Positions 20,369-29,231 of a DNA stretch of 64,000 bases are shown in pieces. The notes beneath the pieces are model-generated. The model was not told where the DNA came from, searched no databases, and saw only the letters and a program-made list of their open reading frames with translations. Source of the DNA: Polyangiaceae bacterium (lineage in GTDB: Bacteria; Myxococcota_A; Polyangia; Polyangiales; Polyangiaceae). The stretch lies in assembly GCA_041389725.1 (NCBI GenBank), contig JAWKRG010000003.1, forward strand, positions 186,001 to 250,000, in the 5' to 3' direction. Position numbers and translations under genes: made by a program. Numbering within the stretch: the stretch's first letter is position 1; every line of letters begins with the position of its first letter.

Positions 20369-21469
20369 ATGAACCGCTCACTCTCCGTGTTCCTTTGTTC
20401 CCTCGCTGCCGCCACGCCGCTGACTCTGGTGTCGTGCAGTGACGACTCGAGCTCGTCGAATCCCGGAACGGGCGGCACGAGCGGAGCGACGAGCGGAGGC
20501 ACCGCAGGAACGGGCAGCAGCGGCCAGGGCGGAAATTCCGCCGGTGGTCAGGGCGGCGGCGCGGGGAGCGGCCAAGGCGGAAGCGCTGGGGGAAGCGGAG
20601 GCGCTGCTCAAGGCGGAACGTCGGGAAGCGGAGGCGGAACGTCAGGAAGCGGAGGCGCTCTGCCCGGCGATCGCTTTGCTCTGGATTTTCCTAGCAACGT
20701 GAGCGGTGGGGATCAGAGTGCGCCGTTGGTCGCGCTGCAGTTCGACGATCCTCACTTGCACGGCCTGCCCTTCGCTGGCCCGGGCGGCGCGGGGGTGACC
20801 TACATGTGGAGAGTGAAGCAGCGCGCGCAGACCGGCTACTACGTCACATTGTGGTGGTCGCAGGGCGACGGTGGCTTCACCCCCAGTGCGCAGTACGTGG
20901 GCGGCCATCCCTATCCCAAAGTGGCCAACAACACGGGCAAGACGCACCGCTGGGAGATCGCGGCACCCTCCGGCGGCGACTACTTCGATACGCGCGCTGG
21001 GCTCGGAACGTCGAAAGACGTCGTCTACGACGTGTGGCGTATCCAGGCTCTGCGCGTCGTCAAGAACGCAAACGCCTCCAAGACCTACACGTTCTACACG
21101 GACTTGCCGTCGGTCGCCGCCGTGGACGTACTGGAGTGGACGTCGGGCACCGGCGGCGACGTCGCGGAGACGGTTCCATCGAAACCGAAGATCACCATTG
21201 GCGACAGCCCTTGGTACGCCGGCTACCAGCACGAGCGGCTCAGCGGGCTCTTCGGGGAACTCATCATCGAAGGCGCGGCGCGCAGCGAACCGGAGATCCT
21301 CGCGCAAGCGCAGGACCTCAGAAAACTCACGCCGGCGTTTGCGGCCGCCATCTGGTATTTCAAGCCCGGTTGGCGCACCGTCGACGACGTGACCTGCGAG
21401 GCCGGCACGGGCCGCAGCTTCCACTGGGCGGACACTGCGAACAAGGCAGCCCTGGGCGCGCTGCCCTGA
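20369..21469 (+). CDS. LamG/concanavalin-like lipoprotein with Gly-rich linker
   Basis: 366 residues. The type II signal peptide MNRSLSVFLCSLAAATPLTL ends in lipobox LVSC. Residues about 25-100 are a Gly/Ser/Thr/Gln linker. The C-terminal domain is beta-rich and Trp-rich (GYYVTLWWSQGDGG; WEIAAPSGGDYFDTRAGLG) and ends with a LamG-like signature: ERLSGLFGELIIEGAARSE then PEILAQAQDLRKL, as in laminin-G/concanavalin-like carbohydrate-binding modules. It is likely surface-anchored, binding a glycan or other ligand; no catalytic residues are evident. It lies 62 bp upstream of a kinase gene on the same strand and could be co-transcribed with it. Confidence 0.8.
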   Translation: MNRSLSVFLCSLAAATPLTLVSCSDDSSSSNPGTGGTSGATSGGTAGTGSSGQGGNSAGGQGGGAGSGQGGSAGGSGGAAQGGTSGSGGGTSGSGGALPGDRFALDFPSNVSGGDQSAPLVALQFDDPHLHGLPFAGPGGAGVTYMWRVKQRAQTGYYVTLWWSQGDGGFTPSAQYVGGHPYPKVANNTGKTHRWEIAAPSGGDYFDTRAGLGTSKDVVYDVWRIQALRVVKNANASKTYTFYTDLPSVAAVDVLEWTSGTGGDVAETVPSKPKITIGDSPWYAGYQHERLSGLFGELIIEGAARSEPEILAQAQDLRKLTPAFAAAIWYFKPGWRTVDDVTCEAGTGRSFHWADTANKAALGALP

Positions 21470-21531
21470 GCAACCGCGATGGAGCGCATGGAGGCTCCGC
21501 CGCGGAAGTGTTAGCGTCTCGACGGAGGGCA

Positions 21532-23304
21532 ATGGACGCATCGTCTCGTCTCGAGCCGGGCACGGTAATCGGCGGGGACTACCGGGTAGTTCGTGCACTG
21601 GCTCGGGGAGGCATGGGCAGTGTGTACGTCGTCGAGCAACTGAGCACGGGCCGAGAGCGGGCGCTCAAGCTGCTTCACGCCTCCCTGCTCGAACGCGACG
21701 GCATGCGACGACGCTTCGAGCAGGAAGCTCGGATCGGAGCGCGGATCAAGAGCGACCACGTCGTGGAAGTGCTCGCCGCGGGCGTAGAGGCGGACAGCGG
21801 GACTCCGTGGCTGGTGATGGAACTCTTGGAAGGTGAAGATCTCGCCAGCCATCTGGCGCGCACCGGACCTCTGTCCCTTGCAGCCATGGGCGAGATCGTC
21901 GCGCAGATCTGCCACGCTTTGGGCGCAGCACACGCCGCAGGAGTCGTGCATCGGGATCTGAAACCCGAGAACGTCTTCCTCGCTACCTCGCACAGGCTCG
22001 GGACGAGCTTTACCGTCAAGGTGCTGGACTTCGGCATCGCCAAGGTCATCGCGGAGGCGCAGGCCGGCACGACGGACGCAGTGGGCACGCCCCTCTACAT
22101 GGCGCCAGAGCAAACGAGCAGCGGGCAGAGTATCGGTCCACCCGCGGACGTGTGGGCGCTGGGCCTCATCGTCTTCCAAATGCTCACGGGCCGAAGCTAC
22201 TGGAAGGGCGGCAGCGGGAGCGGATCATCGGCGATGGCCGTGCTCAGAGAAGTCGTGATCGAGCCACTGGTGCCGGCTAGTGAGCGCGCCACAGCGCTCG
22301 GCGTCGGCGACGGCTTGCCCGACGGATTCGACGCGTGGTTTGCGCGCGCGGTGGCGCGTGAGCCGAGCGAGCGCTACGCCAACGCGACGGACGCGTTTCG
22401 CGCCTTGAGCGCGCTGGGCCTGGATACCGCGCTAGCACACGCACCCACCGCAGCTGGCGGCGAAGACCTCGCCCTGGCCGCAACCGTCGGCATAGAAAAG
22501 CTGGAACAACTAGAAGCGCGGCAGCCGAGCGCCCTGACTCCAGCGGCAGTGAGCAGCGACGACGATCGCGACAGTGCGCGCCCCGCACCTCCGAAACGAA
22601 CCACGCTCTGGCTCGCGGTTGCGGGCATCGGAGCGGCCGCCGTGGGAGGCTGGTACTGGCGCTCCAAGTCAGTAGCCCCGTCTACGCCCTTGCCGAGTTC
22701 CATGACGGTGAGTGGGGGACCCGCGGTGGCTCCATCCGCCGAAGCGCTCGCGGACCCACCTTTGCGCGCTCGCGGACCGATGCTCCACATCTGTGGCGCC
22801 GACCAGGGCAAAGGCGAAGATCGCGAGCGCTGCAACGACCCTTCCTTCCCATGGTGCGACGCGAACGGGCGCTACGTTGCGTGTTGCGGCAAGAGCCTGG
22901 TGCCCACCGGGCGCAGCGGGGTGTGCGAATGCGCGCCCGGCGGCGCGGATGGCAACGCCGCGCCCGGTTGCCCGCGCGCCATCGGGCCGCAAGGTCTGCC
23001 CATGGAACTGGTGCGTGGGATCATTCGGGCCGCAACCCCTGCGATGCGTGAGTGCTACCGGAAAGAGCTCGAGGCGAACGCTGCGCTGGAAGGCCACATC
23101 GGGCTCGCTCTGGAAGTCACTCCCTGGGGAGACGTGTTCGAAGCGCGCATTCGCGAGTCGTCGATGCCGAGTTCGGCGGCGCAGGAGTGCGTATTGACCG
23201 TCGCGCGGGAGCTGCGCTTTCCAGCACTCCAGGGGGGTGGCGTGCTGAAGATCAGCTATCCCATCCGCTTCACCTTGGACGACGAGGCGCCTCCTCAGCC
23301 CTGA
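21532..23304 (+). CDS. Hanks-type Ser/Thr kinase with Cys-rich region and AgmX/PglI-type C-terminal domain
   Basis: 590 residues from ATG 21532 (GGAGGGC just upstream). The kinase domain (about 11-285) has RGGMGSVY at 25-32, Lys46, the catalytic loop HRDLKPEN at about 140, DFG at about 166 and GTPLYMAPEQ; all catalytic residues are intact. A single membrane helix lies at about 356-374 (LWLAVAGIGAAAVGGWYW). Outside are a Cys-rich patch (HICGADQGKGEDRERC ... VACCGKS ... GVCECAPG, about 420-470) and a TonB-like AgmX/PglI C-terminal domain (about 490-590) with AATPAMRECYRKELEA and FPALQGGGVLKISYPI. That domain is typical of myxobacterial envelope and motility proteins, so the kinase may read an envelope state. 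Confidence 0.93.
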   Translation: MDASSRLEPGTVIGGDYRVVRALARGGMGSVYVVEQLSTGRERALKLLHASLLERDGMRRRFEQEARIGARIKSDHVVEVLAAGVEADSGTPWLVMELLEGEDLASHLARTGPLSLAAMGEIVAQICHALGAAHAAGVVHRDLKPENVFLATSHRLGTSFTVKVLDFGIAKVIAEAQAGTTDAVGTPLYMAPEQTSSGQSIGPPADVWALGLIVFQMLTGRSYWKGGSGSGSSAMAVLREVVIEPLVPASERATALGVGDGLPDGFDAWFARAVAREPSERYANATDAFRALSALGLDTALAHAPTAAGGEDLALAATVGIEKLEQLEARQPSALTPAAVSSDDDRDSARPAPPKRTTLWLAVAGIGAAAVGGWYWRSKSVAPSTPLPSSMTVSGGPAVAPSAEALADPPLRARGPMLHICGADQGKGEDRERCNDPSFPWCDANGRYVACCGKSLVPTGRSGVCECAPGGADGNAAPGCPRAIGPQGLPMELVRGIIRAATPAMRECYRKELEANAALEGHIGLALEVTPWGDVFEARIRESSMPSSAAQECVLTVARELRFPALQGGGVLKISYPIRFTLDDEAPPQP

Positions 23305-23383
23305 TGCGGCGGAGCCCGCGTAGAAACGCGCCGCTGGGACGCGCGGTTGCAATCGTGGCCCCGTCATGGCACCCCCGCACGCG

Positions 23384-25501
23384 ATGTTTCGCAAGTACCT
23401 CCCCCTGGGCCTGTTGATCTCCCTGATCGCATGTGACGAGAAAGTCGACCCGACTGCCACGGGCGCAAGCGCCTCGGCTCCCGCCGCGTCGACGGCCTCG
23501 CTGCCCCCGGTGCCGGATGCCCCCAGCGAGCCCTTCCGCGCCTTGGCCGAGACCGTCGCCGACCACCAGGTCCTGCGCTACCAGGTCCCTGGCTTCGACG
23601 AACTGAGCGCGAAGCAGAAAGAGCTCGCCTACTATCTGTATCAGGCAGCGCTGGCCGGCCGCGATATCACCTACGACCAGAACTGCGCCTACAACTTGGT
23701 CGTGCGACGCACCCTGGACGCTATCGTGCAGAGCTATCCGGACAAGGCGTCGGAGGAGTACAGAGCCGCGCTGGCGTACGCCAAGCAAGTGTGGATCCAC
23801 AACGGTATTCACCACAGCTATTCCAGCGCGAAGATCGAGCCAGGCTTCGACAAGGCCGCTCTCGAAAAGCTGGTCAAGGGCGCGGACGCCAAGCTATTGC
23901 CCCTGGATCCGTGGCCGGGCAGCACGGACAAGCCCGACGCAGCGGCGTTGACGGAAAAGCTCGCGGAGGTGCTGTTCGACAAGGAGAAGCTGCCGGTGCG
24001 CGTCAACCGCAAGGCGGGCGTGGACTTGCTCAAGACCTCGGCCAACAACTTCTACGAAGGCGTGACGCAGAAAGAAGCCGAAGCGCACTACGCCAAGCTC
24101 AAGGATCCGAAGGACCTCAAGCCCATCAGCTGGGGCCTCAACTCCAAGCTGGTGAAGGAAGACGGCAAGCTCGTCGAAAGGACCTGGAAGGTCGGCGGCA
24201 TGTACGGCGCAGCGCTGGAGAAGATCGTCTCTTGGCTGGAAAAGGCCGTCACCGTGGCGGAAAACGACAAGCAGAAGACGGCCTTGGAGCTGCTGATCAA
24301 GTACTACAAGAGCGGCGATCTGAAGGACTTCGACGACTACTCGGTGGCGTGGGTCAAGGACACGGACTCACGCCTGGACGTGGTCAACGGCTTCATCGAA
24401 AGCTACGGCGACCCTCTGGGCTATCGCGCCACCTTCGAGTCGGTCGTGAGCTTGAAGGACATGGTGCGTTCGAAGCGCATCGGGACGATCGCGGGCGCGG
24501 CGCAGTGGTTCGAGGACAACTCCCCCATCGCCAAGGAGCACAAGAAAGAGAAGGTCGTCGGCATCTCGGCCAAGGTCATCACCGTGATCGTGGAGAGCGG
24601 CGACGCCGCCCCCACCACCCCCGTGGGGATCAATCTGCCCAACGCCGACTGGATCCGGAAGGACGCCGGCTCCAAGTCGGTGTTCTTGGGCAACGTGATG
24701 GATGCCTACGACGAGGCCTCGAAGAACAGTGGTGTACTGGACGAGTTCGCCGCCTCCCCAGAGGAGATCAAACTGGCGAAAGAGCACGGCACCGAGGGCA
24801 GCAATCTCAAGGTGGACATGCACGAGGTCATCGGCCACGCCTCGGGCCAGCTGGAAGCGGGGGTCTCGTCCGAGGCACTGAAGAACTACGGCTCCGCGCT
24901 GGAAGAGGCGCGCGCAGATCTAGTGGCGCTGTACTACGTGATGGACAAGAAGCTGGTCGAGCTCGGCGTGATGAAGTCCCTGGACGTGGGCAAGGCTGGC
25001 TACGACTCCTACGTGCGCAATGGTCTGCTCGTGCAACTCGCCCGCGTGAAGTTGGGGTCGAACATCGAGCAGTCCCACATGCGCAATCGGGCGATGATCT
25101 GCTGGTGGGCCTACGAAAAGGGCAAGGACAAGAACGTCATCGAGAAGCTCGAGAAGGACGGCAAGACCTACTTCGTGATCAAGGACTACGACGCTCTGCG
25201 CGCGCTGTGGGGGGAGCTCTTGAAGGAGATCCAACGCATCAAGAGCCAGGGCGACTTCGCCGCGGGCAAGAAGCTGATCGAGACCTACGGCGTCAAGGTC
25301 GATCGCAAGCTGCACGAAGAAGTGTTGGAGCGGTACTCGAAGCTGCCGGCGCGGCCCTTCGGCGCCTTCATCCAGCCCAAGCTGGTCGCCACGGAAACCG
25401 ACGGCAAGGTCAGCAATGTCACCGTGTCGTATCCCAAGGACTTCAGCGCGCAGATGTTGGAATACGGGCGCGAACACTCCTTCCTACCCACGTTCAACTA
25501 G
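23384..25501 (+). CDS. Dipeptidyl-peptidase III-like (M49) lipoprotein
   Basis: About 705 residues. The start at 23384 (in-frame ATG 23366 also possible) gives MFRKYLPLGLLISLIAC with lipobox LIAC, so the enzyme is predicted lipid-anchored and exported. The zinc motif is MHEVIGHASG (HExxGH) at about residue 482, followed by SALEEARADLVALYYVMDKK, which supplies the third ligand Glu in the EE[CA]RAD motif characteristic of M49. Total length fits dipeptidyl-peptidase III, which removes dipeptides from N-termini of oligopeptides. Classical DPP III is cytosolic; an exported lipoprotein form suggests peptide scavenging or envelope turnover. A hairpin terminator follows. Confidence 0.92.
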   Translation: MFRKYLPLGLLISLIACDEKVDPTATGASASAPAASTASLPPVPDAPSEPFRALAETVADHQVLRYQVPGFDELSAKQKELAYYLYQAALAGRDITYDQNCAYNLVVRRTLDAIVQSYPDKASEEYRAALAYAKQVWIHNGIHHSYSSAKIEPGFDKAALEKLVKGADAKLLPLDPWPGSTDKPDAAALTEKLAEVLFDKEKLPVRVNRKAGVDLLKTSANNFYEGVTQKEAEAHYAKLKDPKDLKPISWGLNSKLVKEDGKLVERTWKVGGMYGAALEKIVSWLEKAVTVAENDKQKTALELLIKYYKSGDLKDFDDYSVAWVKDTDSRLDVVNGFIESYGDPLGYRATFESVVSLKDMVRSKRIGTIAGAAQWFEDNSPIAKEHKKEKVVGISAKVITVIVESGDAAPTTPVGINLPNADWIRKDAGSKSVFLGNVMDAYDEASKNSGVLDEFAASPEEIKLAKEHGTEGSNLKVDMHEVIGHASGQLEAGVSSEALKNYGSALEEARADLVALYYVMDKKLVELGVMKSLDVGKAGYDSYVRNGLLVQLARVKLGSNIEQSHMRNRAMICWWAYEKGKDKNVIEKLEKDGKTYFVIKDYDALRALWGELLKEIQRIKSQGDFAAGKKLIETYGVKVDRKLHEEVLERYSKLPARPFGAFIQPKLVATETDGKVSNVTVSYPKDFSAQMLEYGREHSFLPTFN

Positions 25502-25596
25502 GCACACTCGTAGCGACGCGTCGCCCCCAACGCGATCCGCCGCCCCTCGAGGGATTAGCCTCACCACGTCGCACAACCCTAGACCCCAAATAAGGT

Positions 25597-25627
25597 ACGG
25601 CTCGGGCGCTTTTGACGCCCGAGCCGT
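25597..25627. terminator. Hairpin between convergent genes
   Basis: Perfect 12-bp stem ACGGCTCGGGCG/CGCCCGAGCCGT with a 7-nt loop CTTTTGA, in the 179-bp gap between the convergent M49 (stop 25501) and VWA-like (stop 25681) genes. There is no T-tract on either side. It is the strongest hairpin in the window and is likely bidirectional. Confidence 0.7.
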
Positions 25628-25680
25628 GAGTCCCCCGGCCCGGCCCGTGGCTAGGGAGTGGAATTGGTCCGGGATGCGGC

Positions 25681-27501
25681 CTATTGCAGCGAGGTTTGCA
25701 GCCGCGCAAAGAGCGGCACGATGAGAGGATTGTAGCCGAAGCCTGAATCTCGCACGCTGCCTTCGAGAGTCTTGGGACAGATCGAAGCCGCGACGCCGCG
25801 CTCACCGAGCTGTCGCGTCACCTCCAACTGACGCACGCCTGGGTAGGCTTTGGCGCGGCGCTGAATCGAGCTGTAGCTACCGTCGGAGTCCTGGCAGAGG
25901 GGGTTCTTCCCGTTGACGCCAGCGTCGTTGCAGTCACAACCGCCCGTCGCGCCGGCGCAGTCGCGGGTTGCCGGAAGGGCGAAGTTGCAGGCGTATTGGA
26001 GCTCACCAGGGCCTTGCTGTGCACCGAAGGCGCCTGCGATGTCCCACTCGTGTCCGTGCACCGGGTCTTCCAAGTAGCTCGCACTCGGGCCGGGCAGACC
26101 GGGCCGCGGCGCGTAGTCCTCGATCATGTGAGCGTCGCCGGGCGGAGTCTGACCTTGAGGCAGGATCTTGCTCCAGGCGCCCGACGTGGCGAGCTCCGCA
26201 GGCGACATCAGCTCCAAAGGTGTGGCGCCACTCACCGTGCTCGGCTTGGCGAGCAATTGCCAGGGCACCCCCGTGATGGTGGCGAGCACGACTTGCCCCG
26301 GCAAGCGAGTCTTGCCACCGACGCTGGCGAACAGCGGATTGTCGACGGTCTTGCCCTCGCGGTCCTCGATCTTTGCATCGCTGAGGCCGTGCACGTACCG
26401 CTCCACGGGGTAGAGGAAGTCCACCCCGAAGCGGCGCTTCTGCTGCCAGCAGCGCAGGTTCACGTGGTCTTCGGGTCCGGAGAAGTTCCCCTTGGCGCAC
26501 TCGGCGTCGCTGCCGTGCGGCGTGCAACCGGCAACGTCCGCTGTGGCGCAGGAGGTGCAACACGCATCGTCAGGATTCGTCTTGCATGCCGACGTGGCCC
26601 GCGGCAGCCCCGGCGAACCGGTAGACATTACCCAGCCCTGACCCTCATCGAGAATGGAGCAGTCGTTCTCGTCGGTGAGCAGCACTACCGCCACCGTCGA
26701 GCCAGGACGCAGGAACTTCGCGCGCTGCGCGAGCAGGACACTGTCCGTGCCCACTGCTGCGCTGATGGCGCCTTGGCGCTCGATTGTCTGCGGTGGATTC
26801 GGGTCGACCAGGAAGCGATACATCGCCTCCAGCGGCGCCTCGTAGCCGCAGCCCGTCTCACCTACCGCGAGGATCATGTCTCGGGTTTGCTTGGCGAGTT
26901 CATCTACGCTCGTCGCCGACCCCGAGATCCCCGCGCCCCAGGTGAAGAAGCCTTGGTCCTGATACGTCGCGACGCCGCGCACGGAGGGGATCAGGTGCGC
27001 TCGGTCGTTCTGGTCAGGCTTGAAGTTCGGACTCGTCTCCGCGCAGGTGTCGCCGCCGTGAGCGCCGAGGCTCGAGCTGATGGCACCGACGTGCAGGCTC
27101 TTCACGGGTGGGTTCTCGCGCTGACTGCCGCTGGGACAGGGCACGTCCGGCGACGCGGGTTGCGCCACGGCATTGCCACTGCTGTCCACGCAGCGCGGAT
27201 TGACCAGTCGCGCCATCAGCTCCGGAATCCCGTCCGACAGCACCTGTTGCTTGTCGGATTGGGAAATGGAGTTGTCGATCACGAACAGCAAGTCCAAGTC
27301 GCTGCTCTTTTGGTTCGGCTCGTTGCCGGTGCCGCCAGTGTTGGTGGAACCACCCGTCCCGGCAATGCCTCCGATTCCGGCACTGGCACCGTTTCCAGCG
27401 CTTCCTCCGTTCCCGCCCGCACCGCCGGTTTCACCAAGATCCACGCGCTCGCTCGAGCAAGCGATCAAAACCAAGGGCATGATCCAAGATATCCGTCGCA
27501 T
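25681..27501 (-). CDS. VWA-like lipoprotein with Gly-rich linker
   Basis: 606 residues. The signal peptide MRRISWIMPLVLIAC has lipobox LIAC, followed by a GGAGGNGGSAGNGASAG linker (about 25-60). A VWA-like domain begins SDLDLLFVIDNSISQSDKQ; the MIDAS here reads DNSIS, keeping DxSxS. Conserved features include TVAVVLLTDENDC, several Cys clusters (DACCTSCATADVAGCTP) and a C-terminal region with GGCDCNDAG. This architecture recurs in myxobacterial genomes as secreted proteins of unknown role. Its relation to the VWA lipoprotein at 10884 is domain-level only. The upstream gap of 112 bp to the next minus-strand gene shows no clear promoter. Confidence 0.87.
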   Translation of the reverse strand: MRRISWIMPLVLIACSSERVDLGETGGAGGNGGSAGNGASAGIGGIAGTGGSTNTGGTGNEPNQKSSDLDLLFVIDNSISQSDKQQVLSDGIPELMARLVNPRCVDSSGNAVAQPASPDVPCPSGSQRENPPVKSLHVGAISSSLGAHGGDTCAETSPNFKPDQNDRAHLIPSVRGVATYQDQGFFTWGAGISGSATSVDELAKQTRDMILAVGETGCGYEAPLEAMYRFLVDPNPPQTIERQGAISAAVGTDSVLLAQRAKFLRPGSTVAVVLLTDENDCSILDEGQGWVMSTGSPGLPRATSACKTNPDDACCTSCATADVAGCTPHGSDAECAKGNFSGPEDHVNLRCWQQKRRFGVDFLYPVERYVHGLSDAKIEDREGKTVDNPLFASVGGKTRLPGQVVLATITGVPWQLLAKPSTVSGATPLELMSPAELATSGAWSKILPQGQTPPGDAHMIEDYAPRPGLPGPSASYLEDPVHGHEWDIAGAFGAQQGPGELQYACNFALPATRDCAGATGGCDCNDAGVNGKNPLCQDSDGSYSSIQRRAKAYPGVRQLEVTRQLGERGVAASICPKTLEGSVRDSGFGYNPLIVPLFARLQTSLQ

Positions 27502-27613
27502 CGTCTTCGCCTCCTCGAGAATGGTCTTCGTGCGGTGCGCGTCGCGTTCCGCTGATCAAGGACTCCACTGACGAAGATGGCCGATGCGCGTCGGTTCGAT
27601 CACGCGCACCCAT

Positions 27614-28564
27614 TCACGGAGTGGGAAAACTCGCCGTGCTCGGCGGTGCCGCTGGCGAAGGGTCGACAACTTGGCTCGGTTGAGCAGGCGACGGCGCACG
27701 GAAAGCCCCTTGGCTCGCCCTCGCCGGAACGGCCGCTGGAGTTGGCGCGGACGCGCTCGCCTTCTGCTCGCCACCTTGCAGCCGCGAGAGCAGCGTCCGT
27801 ACACGCCGTGCGTGTGGGCTCTGCGCATGCTGCAACAAGAAGCGCTGCGCACGACTCGCTGCTTCGCCACGGCGGCCAGCCGCCATCAATGCCTCGATGC
27901 GCAGCACCTCGGCCTCGGGGCCCAGCATGCCCTGACCGTGCGCACGCTCACGCGCGTCGAGAGCCGCCAAGGCCTTTGCCGCGTCGCCCGCCAAAACGGC
28001 GCTTCGGGCGTCGTCCATCAGTTCCAGCTCGCTGGCCGGCGCCGCAGCAGCGTGCACCGATGAGGGCGGCTGCGGCACTACGACGTCCGCCTCGTCGACC
28101 GCCGCGGTCGGTGCCGTGGACTTCGGCGCTGCGACTTGGCCAGCCGCCGGAGCCGTTTCGACTGGCCGCGCGACCGCGGCAACGGTGTGAGGAGTGGGAA
28201 CACGGCCCGGCATTACCATCACCGTGCCCGTCGACAGCACAGTGCCCGCCAGCGCACCGACCCCAAGCCACTTCACGAGTGACAGGGTAGCGACCTTGCC
28301 AACAGCCGTAGAAGCCACAGCAGCGCCGGTCGCTCCCGACGCGGCAGAGCCTGCGCCAGCTGCCGTCGCTCCCGCAGCCACTTCGCTGGTTGCCGTCGCC
28401 GCCAACGCTCCTTGTGCTGCTGCAACGGCGGCAGTGCCTACACCGAGGGCCGCGAGCAACTTCGCCTTCCCATCGGAGCCCGGAATGTCGATCCGCGCCG
28501 ACGACAGCAGCTCACGCTCGAAGGCATCTGGATCTTCATGCATCAACGGAACGAGTTCGGTCAT
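27614..28564 (-). CDS. Predicted membrane-bound anti-sigma-like partner of the ECF sigma factor
   Basis: 316 residues. A cytoplasmic N-terminal part (MTELVPLMHEDPDAFERELL) is followed by a very Ala-rich stretch, one membrane helix at about 99-118 (WLGVGALAGTVLSTGTVMVM) and a periplasmic portion. That portion has a Pro/Ala linker and a helical TPR-like C-terminus (EAEVLRIEALMAAGRRGEAA; RFLLQHAQSPHARRVRTLL). The ATG overlaps the TGA of the sigma-factor gene (ATGA), implying fixed stoichiometry as for sigma/anti-sigma pairs. No zinc-binding HxxxCxxC anti-sigma motif is seen, so the anti-sigma role is inferred from position and topology only. Confidence 0.72.
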   Translation of the reverse strand: MTELVPLMHEDPDAFERELLSSARIDIPGSDGKAKLLAALGVGTAAVAAAQGALAATATSEVAAGATAAGAGSAASGATGAAVASTAVGKVATLSLVKWLGVGALAGTVLSTGTVMVMPGRVPTPHTVAAVARPVETAPAAGQVAAPKSTAPTAAVDEADVVVPQPPSSVHAAAAPASELELMDDARSAVLAGDAAKALAALDARERAHGQGMLGPEAEVLRIEALMAAGRRGEAASRAQRFLLQHAQSPHARRVRTLLSRLQGGEQKASASAPTPAAVPARASQGAFRAPSPAQPSQVVDPSPAAPPSTASFPTP

Positions 28565-29169
28565 GGCTCGACCTCCCCATGCAAGTGCTGACGGGCACGC
28601 GAAGCGGCTGCGCGGAAGACTTCGCGCGCGCGGCGCACACGCGACGCAACTGTCCCGACGGGTATGGACAAGAGTTCGGCAACCTGGGGCGCCGTCAGTT
28701 CTTCCAGCTCGAACAACACGAACGCGATCCGCAGCTCATCCGGCATTTCATCCAAGATGGCGTCGAGGGTTCGGCGCGCTCTCAGTTCCGCTGTCAGCGC
28801 TTCTGGGTCTTCTTCCACGTAGAGTCGCTGATCCAGGTCGTCTTCGAAACTCAGCGGACGCCGCCGCTCGGTGCGTCGCCGAGTCGACGCCACCCGCAGC
28901 GCCGTCGCCATCAAGAAGGCACGGGTCTTTTCGGGCTCGATGTCGTCGATTCGTCTCGCCGCTACGATGAAGACGTCCTGGGTGGCGTCGTCGGTGTCAG
29001 CCGCTGGCACCCCGAGGCGGCGCAGGGTGCGCCACAAGAGGTCGTAGTGCTCGCTGACCAGAACGGTGATGCGGTCCTTGGACACGTGAGTTCCTCGAAG
29101 CTCGACGCCCGAGTCTCGCGAGTTGGGCCGGGGGAGAGTCGCGCCTTCCGCCATCCGCACCCTGATCAT
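28561..29169 (-). CDS. ECF-type RNA polymerase sigma factor
   Basis: 202 residues from 29169; a GTG at 29085 (start of VSKDRITVLVSEHYDLLWRT) would give 174 residues and is closer to the usual ECF length. Region 2 is DDATQDVFIVAARRIDDIEP and on to AFLMATALRVAS; region 4 is LDEMPDELRIAFVLFELEEL followed by the HTH VAELLSIPVGTVASRVRRAR. It directs RNA polymerase to alternative promoters and is probably held by the overlapping downstream membrane protein. The beta-barrel-like gene lies 62 bp upstream on the same strand, giving a possible three-gene unit. Confidence 0.93.
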   Translation of the reverse strand: MIRVRMAEGATLPRPNSRDSGVELRGTHVSKDRITVLVSEHYDLLWRTLRRLGVPAADTDDATQDVFIVAARRIDDIEPEKTRAFLMATALRVASTRRRTERRRPLSFEDDLDQRLYVEEDPEALTAELRARRTLDAILDEMPDELRIAFVLFELEELTAPQVAELLSIPVGTVASRVRRAREVFRAAASRARQHLHGEVEP

Positions 29170-29231
29170 GGCCGCAGCGGCCGTCGACGATCAGGAAAAG
29201 TGAGTCGGCCCCGTGGATTCTGCGCGGCCGC

